Shown: positions 55,030 to 63,689, counted from the first letter of the stretch. The stretch is 64,000 nucleotides of DNA from Actinoplanes subtropicus (GCF_000721705.1 NZ_JOJL01000021.1:443181-507180), one strand, 5' to 3'. Numbers and translations are program-made. Notes: generated by a model from the letters alone, not told the origin.

Positions 55030-55772
55030 TGGACATCCAGGTACGCGTCTGGCGCCAGTCTTCCAGCGAAGACGACGGCCGCATGGTCACGTACGACGTG
55101 ACGGACATCTCCCCCGACGCTTCCTTCCTGGAGATGCTCGACGTCCTGAACGAGAAGCTGATCCTCGACGGCGACGACCCGGTCGCGTTCGACCATGACT
55201 GCCGCGAGGGCATCTGCGGCATGTGCAGCATGGTCATCGACGGCGTGGCGCACGGCCCCGAGCGGGCCACCACCACCTGCCAGCTGCACATGCGGCACTT
55301 CAAGGACGGCGACGTGATCGACGTCGAGCCGTGGCGGGCCGCCGCCTTCCCGGTCATCAAGGACCTGGTGGTCGACCGGTCCGCGTTCGACAAGATCATC
55401 CAGGCCGGCGGCTACATCACCGCCCCGACCGGCGCGGCGCCCGAGGCGCACGCCACCCCGGTGCCCAAGAAGGACGCCGACCTGGCGTTCGAGGCGGCCA
55501 CCTGCATCGGCTGCGGCGCCTGCGTCGCGGCCTGCCCGAACGGCTCGGCCATGCTGTTCACCGCGGCCAAGGTCGCCCACCTGGGCCTCATGCCGCAGGG
55601 CCAGCCGGAGCGCGACTCCCGGGTGATCGACATGCTCCAGGCGCAGGACGACGCCGGCTTCGGCGGCTGCACCAACGCCGGCGAGTGCACCACGGTCTGC
55701 CCCAAGGGCATCCCGCTGACCCTGATCGGTCGCCTCAACAGCGACTACCGCAAGGCACTGCGCAACCGCTGA
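55029..55772 (+). CDS. sdhB: Succinate dehydrogenase iron-sulfur subunit
   Basis: SdhB passes electrons from FAD to quinone through three Fe-S clusters. The 247-residue product has the [2Fe-2S] ligands in [11 protein letters not shown] and the two ferredoxin-type motifs [14 protein letters not shown] and [14 protein letters not shown]. It starts at ATG 55029, overlapping the sdhA stop by 1 bp. A 13-bp hairpin immediately downstream closes the operon. Confidence 0.95.
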
Positions 55773-55776
55773 GGCT

Positions 55777-55808
55777 CCGGGCCGGGCACAATGGCGTGCC
55801 CGGCCCGG
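55777..55808 (+). terminator. Terminator of the sdhCAB operon
   Basis: CCGGGCCGGGCAC (55777-55789) and GTGCCCGGCCCGG (55796-55808) form a perfect 13-bp stem with a 6-base loop, 4 bp after the sdhB stop. Confidence 0.9.
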
Positions 55809-55841
55809 CATCGAGCGCTACGAACGGTCAATCTCACCGAT

Positions 55842-55869
55842 TTGATCCGGGCTGCCGAGTCGCTATCAT
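55842..55869 (+). promoter_or_regulatory. Promoter of the caspase-EAL gene
   Basis: TTGATC (55842-55847), 16-bp spacer, TATCAT (55864-55869) is a good vegetative sigma-factor promoter. Transcription would start near 55876. The leader then contains a hairpin AGCCCTC/GAGGGCT (about 55889-55909) close to the ribosome binding site. Confidence 0.68.
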
Positions 55870-55924
55870 CGCTTGGCGCCTTCGACAGCCCTCACTACCG
55901 AGGGCTCGATCCCGGGGACAGTCG

Positions 55925-58123
55925 GTGACAGACAAGCGCTACGCGGTAGTGGTCGGGGTCGACGATCCCGCCATCCGCGCTGCCCTGCCCCCGCTGCGAT
56001 ACGCGGCCCGCGACGCCGAGTGCGTCCGCGACCTGCTCTGCGACCCCGCGATCGGCACCTTCGACCCGGCCGACGTCGAGCTGTTCGCCGGGCCGTATAC
56101 CAGCGCCGCCGCGGTCAAGACGGCGCTGCGCCGGATAGCGCTGCACTCCGACCCGTCCGACACGCTGCTGGTCTACTTCGCCGGCCACACGCTGACCCCG
56201 GCCTGGAGCCTCGGCAACGACTTCTACCTGGTCACCCCCGACCTCGACGAGGCGGCGCTGGGCGACGACCCCGACGCCGGCCTGCGGCTGTCCTACCTGC
56301 ATCAGGACGTGCTGGAGCTGTTCGCCGGCGCGGCCACCCTGATCCTCGACTGCTGCCGCTCGGGCAGCCTGCTCGGCCGGCACCGCGACCCGATCGGCGT
56401 GGGCGGCCGGTATTCGGCGCTCACCGTGTCCGCCCGGGACGGCGCCGCCCGGGAGGACCCGTCGCTCGGTCACGGCGTGCTCACCCACCACCTGCTGGCG
56501 GGGCTGCGCGGCGCGGCCGCCGATTCCACCGGCCGGGTGACCTTCGAGACGCTGAGCCGGTACGTGCTGGAGCGCGGCCTCGACCCGGAGCCCACCGCGA
56601 TCGTCCAGGACTGGGCCACCACCACGGCGCTGACCAGTTCCGGCCCCGAGCTGATCATCACGACCCCGCTCCCGGTGCAGCGCGTGCCCGAGCAGGTCGA
56701 GGTGCTGCCCCTGGAAAACCCGATCGACCGGCACGCCACCGCGATCGCGGGCCTGATCGATCGGCTGTCCCGGGCCGCCCGCGAGCCCCGGCTCTCCGGC
56801 ACGATGCTGCGCGCCGACCGCGTGCACTACCTGCGCGCCGCGACCGGCGCCGAGTCGGTGGCCCTGCTGGAGTACACGGCGACCGGCATCACCACGATCG
56901 ACGCCACCGCCCGCTTCGACCAGGCCTCGGTGCAGGACCTGCTGCACTTCACCGACGACCCGTCGAGCCTCGAGTGGTTCGGCCGCATCTTCCGCGACAC
57001 CAGCCGCACCCTGCTGTGCGTCCCGGTCAGCCGCAGCGACGGCACGGTGCTGCTGCTCGCCGTGGTCGACCCGCCCCAGGCCCTGGTCGCGATGGGCCAG
57101 CCGATGGCCAAGGTGATCGAGACGATCTGGCGCACCGACTTCGCGGCCTCCCCCGCCGAGGCCGAGATCCAGGTGCTGACCGCGCTGCGCGAGACGTTCG
57201 GCCGGCTGCCCAACCCGCTCTACGAGCGCTGCTTCCGCCTCTACCGCGAGGTGCTGGAGTCGTTCCGCATAGTCTTCCAGCCGGTCGTCACGATCGGCCC
57301 CGCGGTCGCGAATGTCGGCGTGCACAGCTACGAGGCGCTGGCCCGCCGCTCGCTCGACGAGACCCGCGCGCCGGTCGCGATGCTGCAGATCGCCCGCATC
57401 TGGGGCGACCGCTTCGTGGTCGAGCGGGACAAGGTCATCCTCCGCACGGCGCTGCGCTCCTACGCCGAGGCCAACGCCGCCGGCCCGTGGGACGAGCCGA
57501 AGCCGGTCTCGGTCAACGTCTCGGTCCGGGCGTTGCTCAACGACTCGTACGTGGAGACCCTGCGGGTCGCGATCGCCGAGGCCGGCCTCACCCCCTCGGC
57601 CGTGACCCTGGAGATCTCCGAGCAGGACCCGATCGAGCCGCGCGACGGCGAGCAGTGGCCGGACGAGCCGCACGCGTACTTCCACAAGCGCCTGGCCGCG
57701 ATCGCCCGCGACGTCGGCGTGGCCTTCGCGGTCGACGACTTCGGCACCGGTTACGCCTCGCTCTCCCGGATGGCCGAGCTCCCGCTGACCCAGATCAAGG
57801 TCGACCGCGCGATCCTGCACCACCCCCAGGCGCTGCAGGAACTCTCCCTGGTCGTGTCGGTCGCCCGCGACGCCTCGCACACCCCGCGCGTGGTGATCGT
57901 CGAGGGCGTCGACGACGAGTCCCCCCTGACCCTGCGCCAGATCTTCGAACGCAAGATCAAGCACGTCCAGGGCTACATCACCCGCGAGCCGGCCGCCCCC
58001 CGCCTGCGCCGCCTACGCCCCGAGGCACGCAAGGAAATAGCCGCCCGCGTCCGAGGCGACGACGGCCACCGCCCCTCCCGCCTCTCTGGCGAGGACGTCT
58101 TCCCCCTCCAGCGCGGCGCATAA
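55925..58123 (+). CDS. Caspase-like protease fused to a c-di-GMP phosphodiesterase (EAL) domain
   Basis: The 732-residue cytosolic product has three parts. Residues 1-250 are a caspase-fold (peptidase C14) domain with the dyad His88 in YFAGH and Cys143/Cys144 in ILDCCRSGS. Residues about 290-405 form a GAF-like region. Residues about 435-690 are an EAL domain in which all residues needed for c-di-GMP hydrolysis in RocR-type enzymes are present: E470 (EAL), N531, E563, D604, D605, K625, E660 and Q682, with near-identical spacing apart from an 11-residue insertion before the DDFGTG motif. No GGDEF domain or membrane segment is present. GTG 55925 is the start. Linking proteolysis to c-di-GMP turnover in one chain is unusual. 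The function is unknown. Confidence 0.88.
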   Translation: MTDKRYAVVVGVDDPAIRAALPPLRYAARDAECVRDLLCDPAIGTFDPADVELFAGPYTSAAAVKTALRRIALHSDPSDTLLVYFAGHTLTPAWSLGNDFYLVTPDLDEAALGDDPDAGLRLSYLHQDVLELFAGAATLILDCCRSGSLLGRHRDPIGVGGRYSALTVSARDGAAREDPSLGHGVLTHHLLAGLRGAAADSTGRVTFETLSRYVLERGLDPEPTAIVQDWATTTALTSSGPELIITTPLPVQRVPEQVEVLPLENPIDRHATAIAGLIDRLSRAAREPRLSGTMLRADRVHYLRAATGAESVALLEYTATGITTIDATARFDQASVQDLLHFTDDPSSLEWFGRIFRDTSRTLLCVPVSRSDGTVLLLAVVDPPQALVAMGQPMAKVIETIWRTDFAASPAEAEIQVLTALRETFGRLPNPLYERCFRLYREVLESFRIVFQPVVTIGPAVANVGVHSYEALARRSLDETRAPVAMLQIARIWGDRFVVERDKVILRTALRSYAEANAAGPWDEPKPVSVNVSVRALLNDSYVETLRVAIAEAGLTPSAVTLEISEQDPIEPRDGEQWPDEPHAYFHKRLAAIARDVGVAFAVDDFGTGYASLSRMAELPLTQIKVDRAILHHPQALQELSLVVSVARDASHTPRVVIVEGVDDESPLTLRQIFERKIKHVQGYITREPAAPRLRRLRPEARKEIAARVRGDDGHRPSRLSGEDVFPLQRGA

Positions 58124-58164
58124 CTCCGATCAACTTCAAAATCCCTTGACCGTACGCGTGGGCC

Positions 58165-58232
58165 AAGTCCCCGGTGCGGCGCCGATCGCCGTCGTTGGTC
58201 ACCCTCCGCGCGCGGCCGCCGGGCTGTCCTGC
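58165..58232. repeat. Dispersed repeat, copy A
   Basis: A 68-bp sequence beginning AAGTCCCCGGTGCGGCGCC and ending CCGCCGGGCTGTCC recurs at 63333-63400. The last 27 bp are identical in both copies. Each copy lies about 40 bp after a plus-strand stop codon, which fits a shared 3' element or small dispersed repeat. Confidence 0.8.
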
Positions 58233-58280
58233 ATGGTTAGCGCCCTTCCCGCCGCCCGGCGCACCCCATCGTGCGGCACA

Positions 58281-58310
58281 TTGTCAATTTATCGTTGACA
58301 ACGGTAGGAT
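58281..58310 (+). promoter_or_regulatory. Promoter with palindromic operator for the HTH gene
   Basis: TTGTCA (58281-58286), 18 bp, TAGGAT (58305-58310) is a plausible promoter ending 7 bp before the GTG start. Over it lies the inverted repeat TTGTCAA-N7-TTGACAA (58281-58301), a possible operator. Confidence 0.72.
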
Positions 58311-58317
58311 CTGAGTC

Positions 58318-58803
58318 GTGGCCGACCTCAGCGCGCTCCGGGCGATTCCCGCCGAGCGGGCGCGGCTGGACGCCCGAGAGCTGGCGCTGATCGACCAGGC
58401 CCGGCGGGAGGGCGCCACCTGGGTGCAGGTCGCCGAGGCGCTGGGGCTGGGCAGTCGCCAGGCTGCCGAGCAGCGCCGCCTCCGTTTGACCGCCGCCGTG
58501 CACCCGGTCTCCCCGTCGCTCGATCGCGGCTTGGGCGCGGAGGTGACAGCCCTGCGCACCGCCGCCGCCGACCTGCACCGCCGGATCGGGGCCGACCGCC
58601 GCTGGGACCGCCGCTTCACCCGAGCCGCCCTGGTCCGCCAGACCCTCGCCGCCGCCCCCGACACCCCCGTCTCGGCCCTGTATGCGCTGGTCACCGAGGC
58701 CGTGGCCGACCTCGCCACGGCCAGTGCGCCGCTGCCCGGGCCGACCCGGGCGGCCGTTGCTCGGCTGGTCGCTGCTCTGGAGGCCGCCACTCCGCAGACT
58801 TGA
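58318..58803 (+). CDS. Helix-turn-helix protein
   Basis: The 161-residue product has a helix-turn-helix resembling sigma region 4 or a MerR-like segment (IDQARREGATWVQVAEALGLGSRQAAEQRRLRL) followed by an Ala-rich helical part. It is not a full sigma factor. GTG 58318 is preceded at 7 bp by TAGGAT, so the mRNA is probably leaderless. It is a likely regulator of the MFS gene that follows; the function is unknown. Confidence 0.78.
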   Translation: MADLSALRAIPAERARLDARELALIDQARREGATWVQVAEALGLGSRQAAEQRRLRLTAAVHPVSPSLDRGLGAEVTALRTAAADLHRRIGADRRWDRRFTRAALVRQTLAAAPDTPVSALYALVTEAVADLATASAPLPGPTRAAVARLVAALEAATPQT

Positions 58804-58866
58804 CAGATTGCCGCTCAACTCTTGAGGATGAGTCCCGTTGACTCAACCCCTCGGGAGGTCGGTGCC

Positions 58867-60285
58867 GTGCGCCGGAACGCGTTGCTGTTCGTGCTGATCT
58901 CCCTCTTGTCGGGGCTGGGCAGCACCGCGATGAGCCTCGCCGCCGGCATCTGGGTGCTGGACCTGACCGGTTCGGTCGGGCTGGCCGCCCTGACCGGCCT
59001 GTGCATCTACGCCCCTACGCTGGCGGCGCCGTGGCTGGGCGCCGTGGTGGATCGCCTGCCGCGCCGACCGTTGCTGATCGCGGTCGATGCCGTCATGGGC
59101 CTGTTGATCCTGACCCTGCTGCTGGTCTCGTCCCGGGATTCGGCCTGGCTGATCTACGCGGTATTGCTGGCCCGAGGCGTGGGCTATGTCCTGGGGGACG
59201 CCGGCGAGTCGGCGATCCTCCCGTCCGCCCTGCCCGCCGAGCTGCTGGGCGACGTCAACGGCTGGCGGTCGAGCGCCCAGGAGGGCATGAAGATCGTGGC
59301 CCCGCTCCTGGGCGCCGGCCTCTACGCCTGGCGAGGCCCCACCCTGGTGGTCCTGATCTGCGCCGGGCTCCCCCTGTGCACGGCGGCGTGCTACGCCCTC
59401 ATCCGCCTGCCGTCCGACTGCGACCCGCCCGCGGTCAACGCCGAGGCGGACCCACCGCGGGCGGCCGCACGGTCGAATCGTGGCGAGGCACGGGCCGGGC
59501 GACGAGCCGACCGGCGGAGTCGTGGCGAGGCGCGGGCGGGGCAACGAGCCGACCGGCGGAGTCGTGGCGAGGCGCTGGCGGGGCAACGAGCCGACCGGTC
59601 GAGTCGTGGCGAGGCGCGGCCGGGGCGACGAGCCGACCGGCGGAGTCGCGCCGAGGCGCGGGCGGGGCGACGAGCCGACTGGTTGAGCCGTGGCGAGGTG
59701 CGGGCCGGGCTGCGGGCGCTCTTCGGTAATCCGGCCGTGCGCGGACCGGTCCTCGTCGCCGCCGGCGCTATCGGGCTGTCGGGGCTGGTCAACGCGGCCG
59801 TCATCGGGCAGGTCGTGGACGGGCTGCACCTGCCCGCCACCCGACTCGGGCCGCTCTCGACCGCGCAGGGCGTCGGCTCGATCGTCGGCGGGCTCGTGGT
59901 CGGGCGGTTGCTCGCCCGCCGCTCCCCGCTCGCCGTGGCCGCCCTGGGGACGACGCTCTTCGCGGCCGCCTGCGCCTGCTCGGCGATTCCGTGGTGGCCT
60001 GCGATGATCGCCGGCCGGGTGCTTGCCGGCTTCGGGCTGGTGCCGGCCCTGATCGCGGGTGTGACGGCGGTGCAGACCCGCACCCCCGACCACCTGCTGG
60101 GCCGGGTCTCCGCCACCTCGAACACCGTCATGTTCGGCCCGGCCGCGGTCACGATCCCGCTCGGTTCGGCCCTGGTCCACTGGGGACCGACCCCACTCTT
60201 CCTCATCACCGCCGCGCTGGCCGTCGCCGCCGCCCGCTACCGCCCCCGATCGACGGCCGCCGAGCCAAGCCCGGCGGTCCCCTAA
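58867..60285 (+). CDS. MFS transporter with a tandem-repeat cytoplasmic loop
   Basis: The 472-residue product is a twelve-helix MFS protein. Between helices 6 and 7 lies an insertion of about six 14-residue repeats (RGEARAGRRADRRS type, residues about 200-280), Arg-rich and hydrophilic. GTG 58867 is preferred because GGGAGG is 8 bp upstream; an ATG at 58828 falls inside a possible -10 (TTGACA 58800-58805, N17/18, GAGGAT). The substrate is unknown. Confidence 0.85.
   Translation: MRRNALLFVLISLLSGLGSTAMSLAAGIWVLDLTGSVGLAALTGLCIYAPTLAAPWLGAVVDRLPRRPLLIAVDAVMGLLILTLLLVSSRDSAWLIYAVLLARGVGYVLGDAGESAILPSALPAELLGDVNGWRSSAQEGMKIVAPLLGAGLYAWRGPTLVVLICAGLPLCTAACYALIRLPSDCDPPAVNAEADPPRAAARSNRGEARAGRRADRRSRGEARAGQRADRRSRGEALAGQRADRSSRGEARPGRRADRRSRAEARAGRRADWLSRGEVRAGLRALFGNPAVRGPVLVAAGAIGLSGLVNAAVIGQVVDGLHLPATRLGPLSTAQGVGSIVGGLVVGRLLARRSPLAVAALGTTLFAAACACSAIPWWPAMIAGRVLAGFGLVPALIAGVTAVQTRTPDHLLGRVSATSNTVMFGPAAVTIPLGSALVHWGPTPLFLITAALAVAAARYRPRSTAAEPSPAVP
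59480..59731 (+). repeat. 42-bp in-frame tandem repeat in the MFS gene
   Basis: Units beginning GTGGCGAGG start at 59480, 59522, 59564, 59606, 59648 (GCGCCGAGG) and 59690, a strict 42-bp period, encoding 14-residue Arg/Ala/Asp repeats in the central loop. The period keeps the reading frame. Confidence 0.93.
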
Positions 60286-60730
60286 ACCACCCAGGCCAGT
60301 GACCACGAGTCCAGCCCAGCCCGGCCGGCCCGGCGATCCCGAGCCCAGCCCCACCCGGCCCAGCCCGGCCCGGCGATCACGAGCCCAGCCCCACCCGGCC
60401 CGGCCCGGCCCGGCCCGGCGATCACGAGCCCAGCCCCACCCGGCCCAGCCCGGCCCGGCGATCACGGGCCCCGCCCAGCCCGACCATCCCAGCCCAACCC
60501 CGCCCAGCGAGCCCGAGTCCAGCCCAACCCCGCCCAACCCAGCGATCCCCAGCACCGTCCGGCGAGTGCCGCCACCGTCCACAAGCTACGGTGCGGGCGG
60601 CGATAGATCGTTATTCGGTTGTCCGGGGTGGAGCGCGAACCTACCGTGGTCCGTGACACAGCCGATCGATGAAAGACGCGGTGGGCTGGCCGGACAACTT
60701 CTATTTCATCTGTAGGGGAGGTGGGCCACG
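60286..60730. repeat. Repeat-rich gap before the HNH gene
   Basis: Imperfect 40- to 45-bp units beginning GATCACGAGCCCAGCCCC start near 60335, 60375, 60420 and 60460. The sequence then becomes less biased (about 60590-60730) and ends in the HNH ribosome binding site GGGGAGG. No gene is visible. Confidence 0.8.
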
Positions 60731-61165
60731 ATGAGCGCGGTGCTGGTGTTGAACGCCGACTGCGGGCCGCTGCACCGGGTCAGCCTCCGGCATGCCGTCC
60801 GGATGTTGTTCCGCGAGGTGGCCGTGGTGCACGAGGCCGAGCCGGACAGGCGGATCGGGGTCTATCCGATGCCGACCGTGGTGCGGCTGGTGAGCTACGT
60901 GGTGACGCGGTGGCGGCACAGTCGCGGGCCGATGTGGTCGCGGGCCGGCGTGCTGGCGCGGGACAAGCGCTGCTGCGGGTACTGCGGTGGCCCGGCGTCG
61001 ACGATCGATCACGTGCTGCCGCGCTCGCGCGGCGGCCGGAACGAGTGGGCGAACACGGTCGCGGCCTGCGGCCGGTGCAACAACCGGAAGGGCGACCGTA
61101 CGCCCGGCGAGGCGCGGATGCCGCTGCTGGTGCGTCCGTACGCGCCGACCTGGTTTGACGCCTGA
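60731..61165 (+). CDS. HNH endonuclease
   Basis: The 144-residue product has a zinc-stabilised HNH nuclease domain: CCGYCGGPAST, then IDHVLPRSRGGRNEWANTVAACGRCNNRKG, with both CxxC pairs and the catalytic His. Stand-alone HNH proteins of this type are common in actinobacteria; the DNA target is unknown. ATG 60731 is preceded by GGGGAGG. No phage or restriction genes are adjacent. Confidence 0.9.
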   Translation: MSAVLVLNADCGPLHRVSLRHAVRMLFREVAVVHEAEPDRRIGVYPMPTVVRLVSYVVTRWRHSRGPMWSRAGVLARDKRCCGYCGGPASTIDHVLPRSRGGRNEWANTVAACGRCNNRKGDRTPGEARMPLLVRPYAPTWFDA

Positions 61166-61301
61166 TTGAACGGGTAATAGCCGGGTATTTCCGAAATATG
61201 GTCCTTTTCTGGGCCGGCAGACGACGACCGGTGGGCCGGCACGGGGGATGGCCCGCCGGTCGTCCAGCGCTCGGATCATCTACTACCAGACGATCCGGCG
61301 A

Positions 61302-61307
61302 TAGGAT
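61302..61307 (+). promoter_or_regulatory. Leaderless -10 of the MarR gene
   Basis: TAGGAT lies 6 bp before the ATG of the MarR gene, the placement typical of leaderless actinobacterial mRNAs. The site ACCAGACGATCCG (61285-61297) upstream is shared with the palindrome downstream of the gene. Confidence 0.6.
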
Positions 61308-61313
61308 GGGCCC

Positions 61314-61781
61314 ATGGCAGCACCCCTCCGCACCGAGCGCGACATCACCGGCCTGCTCAACATGGCCGGGCACGCGCTCTCCAACCGCCTCTCCGCCGCC
61401 CTCGAGGAGGTCGACCTCACCCCGCGCATGCAGTGCGTGCTGATCCACGCGCTCGAGGAGGAGCGCACCCAGATCCAGCTCGCCGCCCTCGCCGACCTGG
61501 ACAAGACCACCATGGTCAGCACCGTCGACGAGTTGGAGCGGCGCGGCCTGGCCGAGCGCCGCCCGTCCACGACCGACCGCCGCGCCCGGATCATCGCGGT
61601 CACCGAGAAGGGCCGGCTCGCCGCCGAGGAGGCGCAGCGGATCGTCGACCGGGTGCACGCCGACGCGCTGGGCGGGCTGCCGGCCGAGGCCCGGGCCGCC
61701 TTCGTCGAGGCGCTCGGCGCGCTGGCCGGGACCACTCGCGACCCCGGGCCGCAGCCGATCCGGCGGCCCCGGAACCGCTGA
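61314..61781 (+). CDS. MarR-family regulator
   Basis: The 155-residue winged-helix protein has the recognition region TQIQLAALADLDKTTMVSTVDELERRGLAERRPS and the wing DRRARIIAVTEKG. It lies directly upstream of a DHA2-type exporter on the same strand, with a shared operator sequence in both upstream regions, so it is most likely the local repressor. The ligand is unknown. Confidence 0.92.
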   Translation: MAAPLRTERDITGLLNMAGHALSNRLSAALEEVDLTPRMQCVLIHALEEERTQIQLAALADLDKTTMVSTVDELERRGLAERRPSTTDRRARIIAVTEKGRLAAEEAQRIVDRVHADALGGLPAEARAAFVEALGALAGTTRDPGPQPIRRPRNR

Positions 61782-61788
61782 GGTCCAC

Positions 61789-61820
61789 TAGCAGATAGTC
61801 CGGTAGCGGATTATCTGCTA
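61789..61820. promoter_or_regulatory. MarR operator ahead of the DHA2 pump
   Basis: TAGCAGATA (61789-61797) and TATCTGCTA (61812-61820) form a perfect 9-bp inverted repeat. TAACGT (61818-61823) lies 6-7 bp before the pump ATG as a leaderless -10. The extended half-site (AGCAGATA.TCCG) recurs upstream of the MarR gene, which supports a common regulator. Confidence 0.82.
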
Positions 61821-61830
61821 ACGTCGGGCC

Positions 61831-63294
61831 ATGGATATCAGCCGTCGCTCGGCCGCCCTCGCCGTCCTCTGCGCCATGTCGCTGATGATCGTGCTGGACA
61901 GCACGATCGTCGCCGTGGCCGTTCCCGACATCCAGCGCGATCTGGGCTTCTCCCCCGCGGGCGTGGCCTGGGTCGTCAACGCGTACCTGGTCGCCTTCGC
62001 CGGCCTGCTGCTGCTCGCCGGGCGCCTCGGCGACCTGGTCGGCGCCTGGCGGGTGTTCCTCGCCGGGCTCGGCCTGTTCACCGTCGCGAGCCTGCTCTGC
62101 GGCCTGGCCTCCGGCGCCGGGCTGCTGGTCGCCGGCCGCTTCCTGCAGGGCGCCGGCGGCGCGCTGGCCGCCGCGGTGGTGATCGGCATGATCGTGCGCC
62201 TCTACCCCACCCCCGCGGAACAGGCCCGGGCCATGGGCATCTACAGCTTCACCCAGGCCGGCGGCGCCGCGGTCGGCTTCGTGGCCGGCGGCGTGCTCAC
62301 CGACGCCGTGGGCTGGCCGGCGATCTTCCTGGTCAACGTGCCGATCGGGGTGGCGGTCTGGCTGTTCGGCCGCCGGGTGCTGCCCCGCGAGACCGGCCCG
62401 GGACTGGCCGCCGGCCTCGACCTGCCCGGCGCGCTCCTGATCACGGCCGGCCTCTCGCTCGGCGTCTACGCGATCGTGCGTACGGGATCGCCGGAGGCAA
62501 CCGCGCCCGCCACGCTCAGCGGAACCACCGCCGTGGTCCTGATCCTCGGCTTCCTGCTCCGGCAGCGCCTGGCCCGCCGCCCGCTGATCGCCCTGCGCGT
62601 GCTGGCCCGCCGCTGGCTGCTCACCGCCAACGCCGCCGTGCTGCTGGTCTTCGCCACCGGCATGGGGTTCCAATTCCTGAACGCCCTGTTCGTCCAGCGA
62701 GTGATGGGCTACGACGCGCTCGGCACCGGGCTGGCCTTCCTCCCGACCCCGATCGTGATCGGTTTGGTGTCGCTCTTCGTGGCCCCCCGCGTGACCGGCC
62801 GCTTCGGCCCGCGCCCGGTGCTGATCGCCGGCCTGTCGCTGCTGCTGATCGGCCTGTTGCTGCTGGCCCGGATCCCGGCGAACGTGTCCTACGTGGCCGA
62901 TCTGCTACCACCGCTGATCGTGATGGGCCTGGGCGTCGGCGTCACCGTCCCGTCGATCATCATGCTGGCGATGGCCGGTGCCGACCCGGCCGACACCGGC
63001 ATGGTCTCCGGCTTCGGCAACACCGCCCAGCAGGCGGGCGGCGCGTTGGGTCTGGCGGTGTTGGCGGTGGTAGCGGCCTCCCACACCGCGCAGCGATCCG
63101 CATCGGGAATCCCGGCGGTCGAGGCGCTGCACGATGGCTACGTCCGAGCGTTCCTGGTCGCCGCCGGTTTCGTGGTCGCCGCCCTGCTGATCACCACGTT
63201 CCTGCTGCGCCGCCCCCAACAGATCGACCTTGCGCAGGCCGGGCGGGACACTCCCGCGATCGATCCGGTCGCGCCGGCCAACTCGACCGTATAG
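61831..63294 (+). CDS. DHA2-family MFS exporter (EmrB/QacA type)
   Basis: The 487-residue product has fourteen predicted transmembrane helices, with motif D1 LDSTIVAVAVPDIQRDL and motif A GRLGDLVGAWRVF, typical of proton-driven multidrug exporters. The substrate cannot be predicted. It is immediately downstream of a MarR gene and behind its operator. A dispersed repeat follows 38 bp after the stop. Confidence 0.92.
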   Translation: MDISRRSAALAVLCAMSLMIVLDSTIVAVAVPDIQRDLGFSPAGVAWVVNAYLVAFAGLLLLAGRLGDLVGAWRVFLAGLGLFTVASLLCGLASGAGLLVAGRFLQGAGGALAAAVVIGMIVRLYPTPAEQARAMGIYSFTQAGGAAVGFVAGGVLTDAVGWPAIFLVNVPIGVAVWLFGRRVLPRETGPGLAAGLDLPGALLITAGLSLGVYAIVRTGSPEATAPATLSGTTAVVLILGFLLRQRLARRPLIALRVLARRWLLTANAAVLLVFATGMGFQFLNALFVQRVMGYDALGTGLAFLPTPIVIGLVSLFVAPRVTGRFGPRPVLIAGLSLLLIGLLLLARIPANVSYVADLLPPLIVMGLGVGVTVPSIIMLAMAGADPADTGMVSGFGNTAQQAGGALGLAVLAVVAASHTAQRSASGIPAVEALHDGYVRAFLVAAGFVVAALLITTFLLRRPQQIDLAQAGRDTPAIDPVAPANSTV

Positions 63295-63332
63295 CCACAG
63301 AACCAAACACCGTAAAATACGGGATTCACCAT

Positions 63333-63400
63333 AAGTCTCCGGTGCAGCGCCCCGGCGCCGTCGTGGTCATCCTCCGCGCGCGGCCGCCGGGCTGTCCCGC
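63333..63400. repeat. Dispersed repeat, copy B
   Basis: Second copy of the element at 58165-58232. About 85 percent of positions match by eye, with single-base indels, and the CCTCCGCGCGCGGCCGCCGG part is identical. Confidence 0.8.
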
Positions 63401-63689
63401 TCGACAGGCCGGGTCATCGGCGCGCGCCCGTTGACCGCCACGACAATTCCGGCCCATCCGCCCTCCTCGCCGTGACCCAACGTGCCCCCCGGCGCGCAGA
63501 GCGATTCGCCCGGTGCACCGAGCAGTCTAGGGCGCCCCGGATGCGCAGAGCTGTGCGTCTGGGTGCACAAAGGGTGGCGAGACGCAGCTGGAGCCGGCGG
63601 TGCGCAGGTCAGCCACCCCAGTTCCGGCTCCCGTGCCCGGCTGCCCGAGGGGGCGCGCGCCTGTCTTGGGCCGGGCCCGACCCAAGCGG

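Noticed and set aside
58165..63400. Integrated element bounded by attL/attR-like direct repeats
   Set aside because: There is no integrase, no tRNA and no phage gene between the copies, and the copies sit at equivalent positions after stop codons, which favours a dispersed 3' element.
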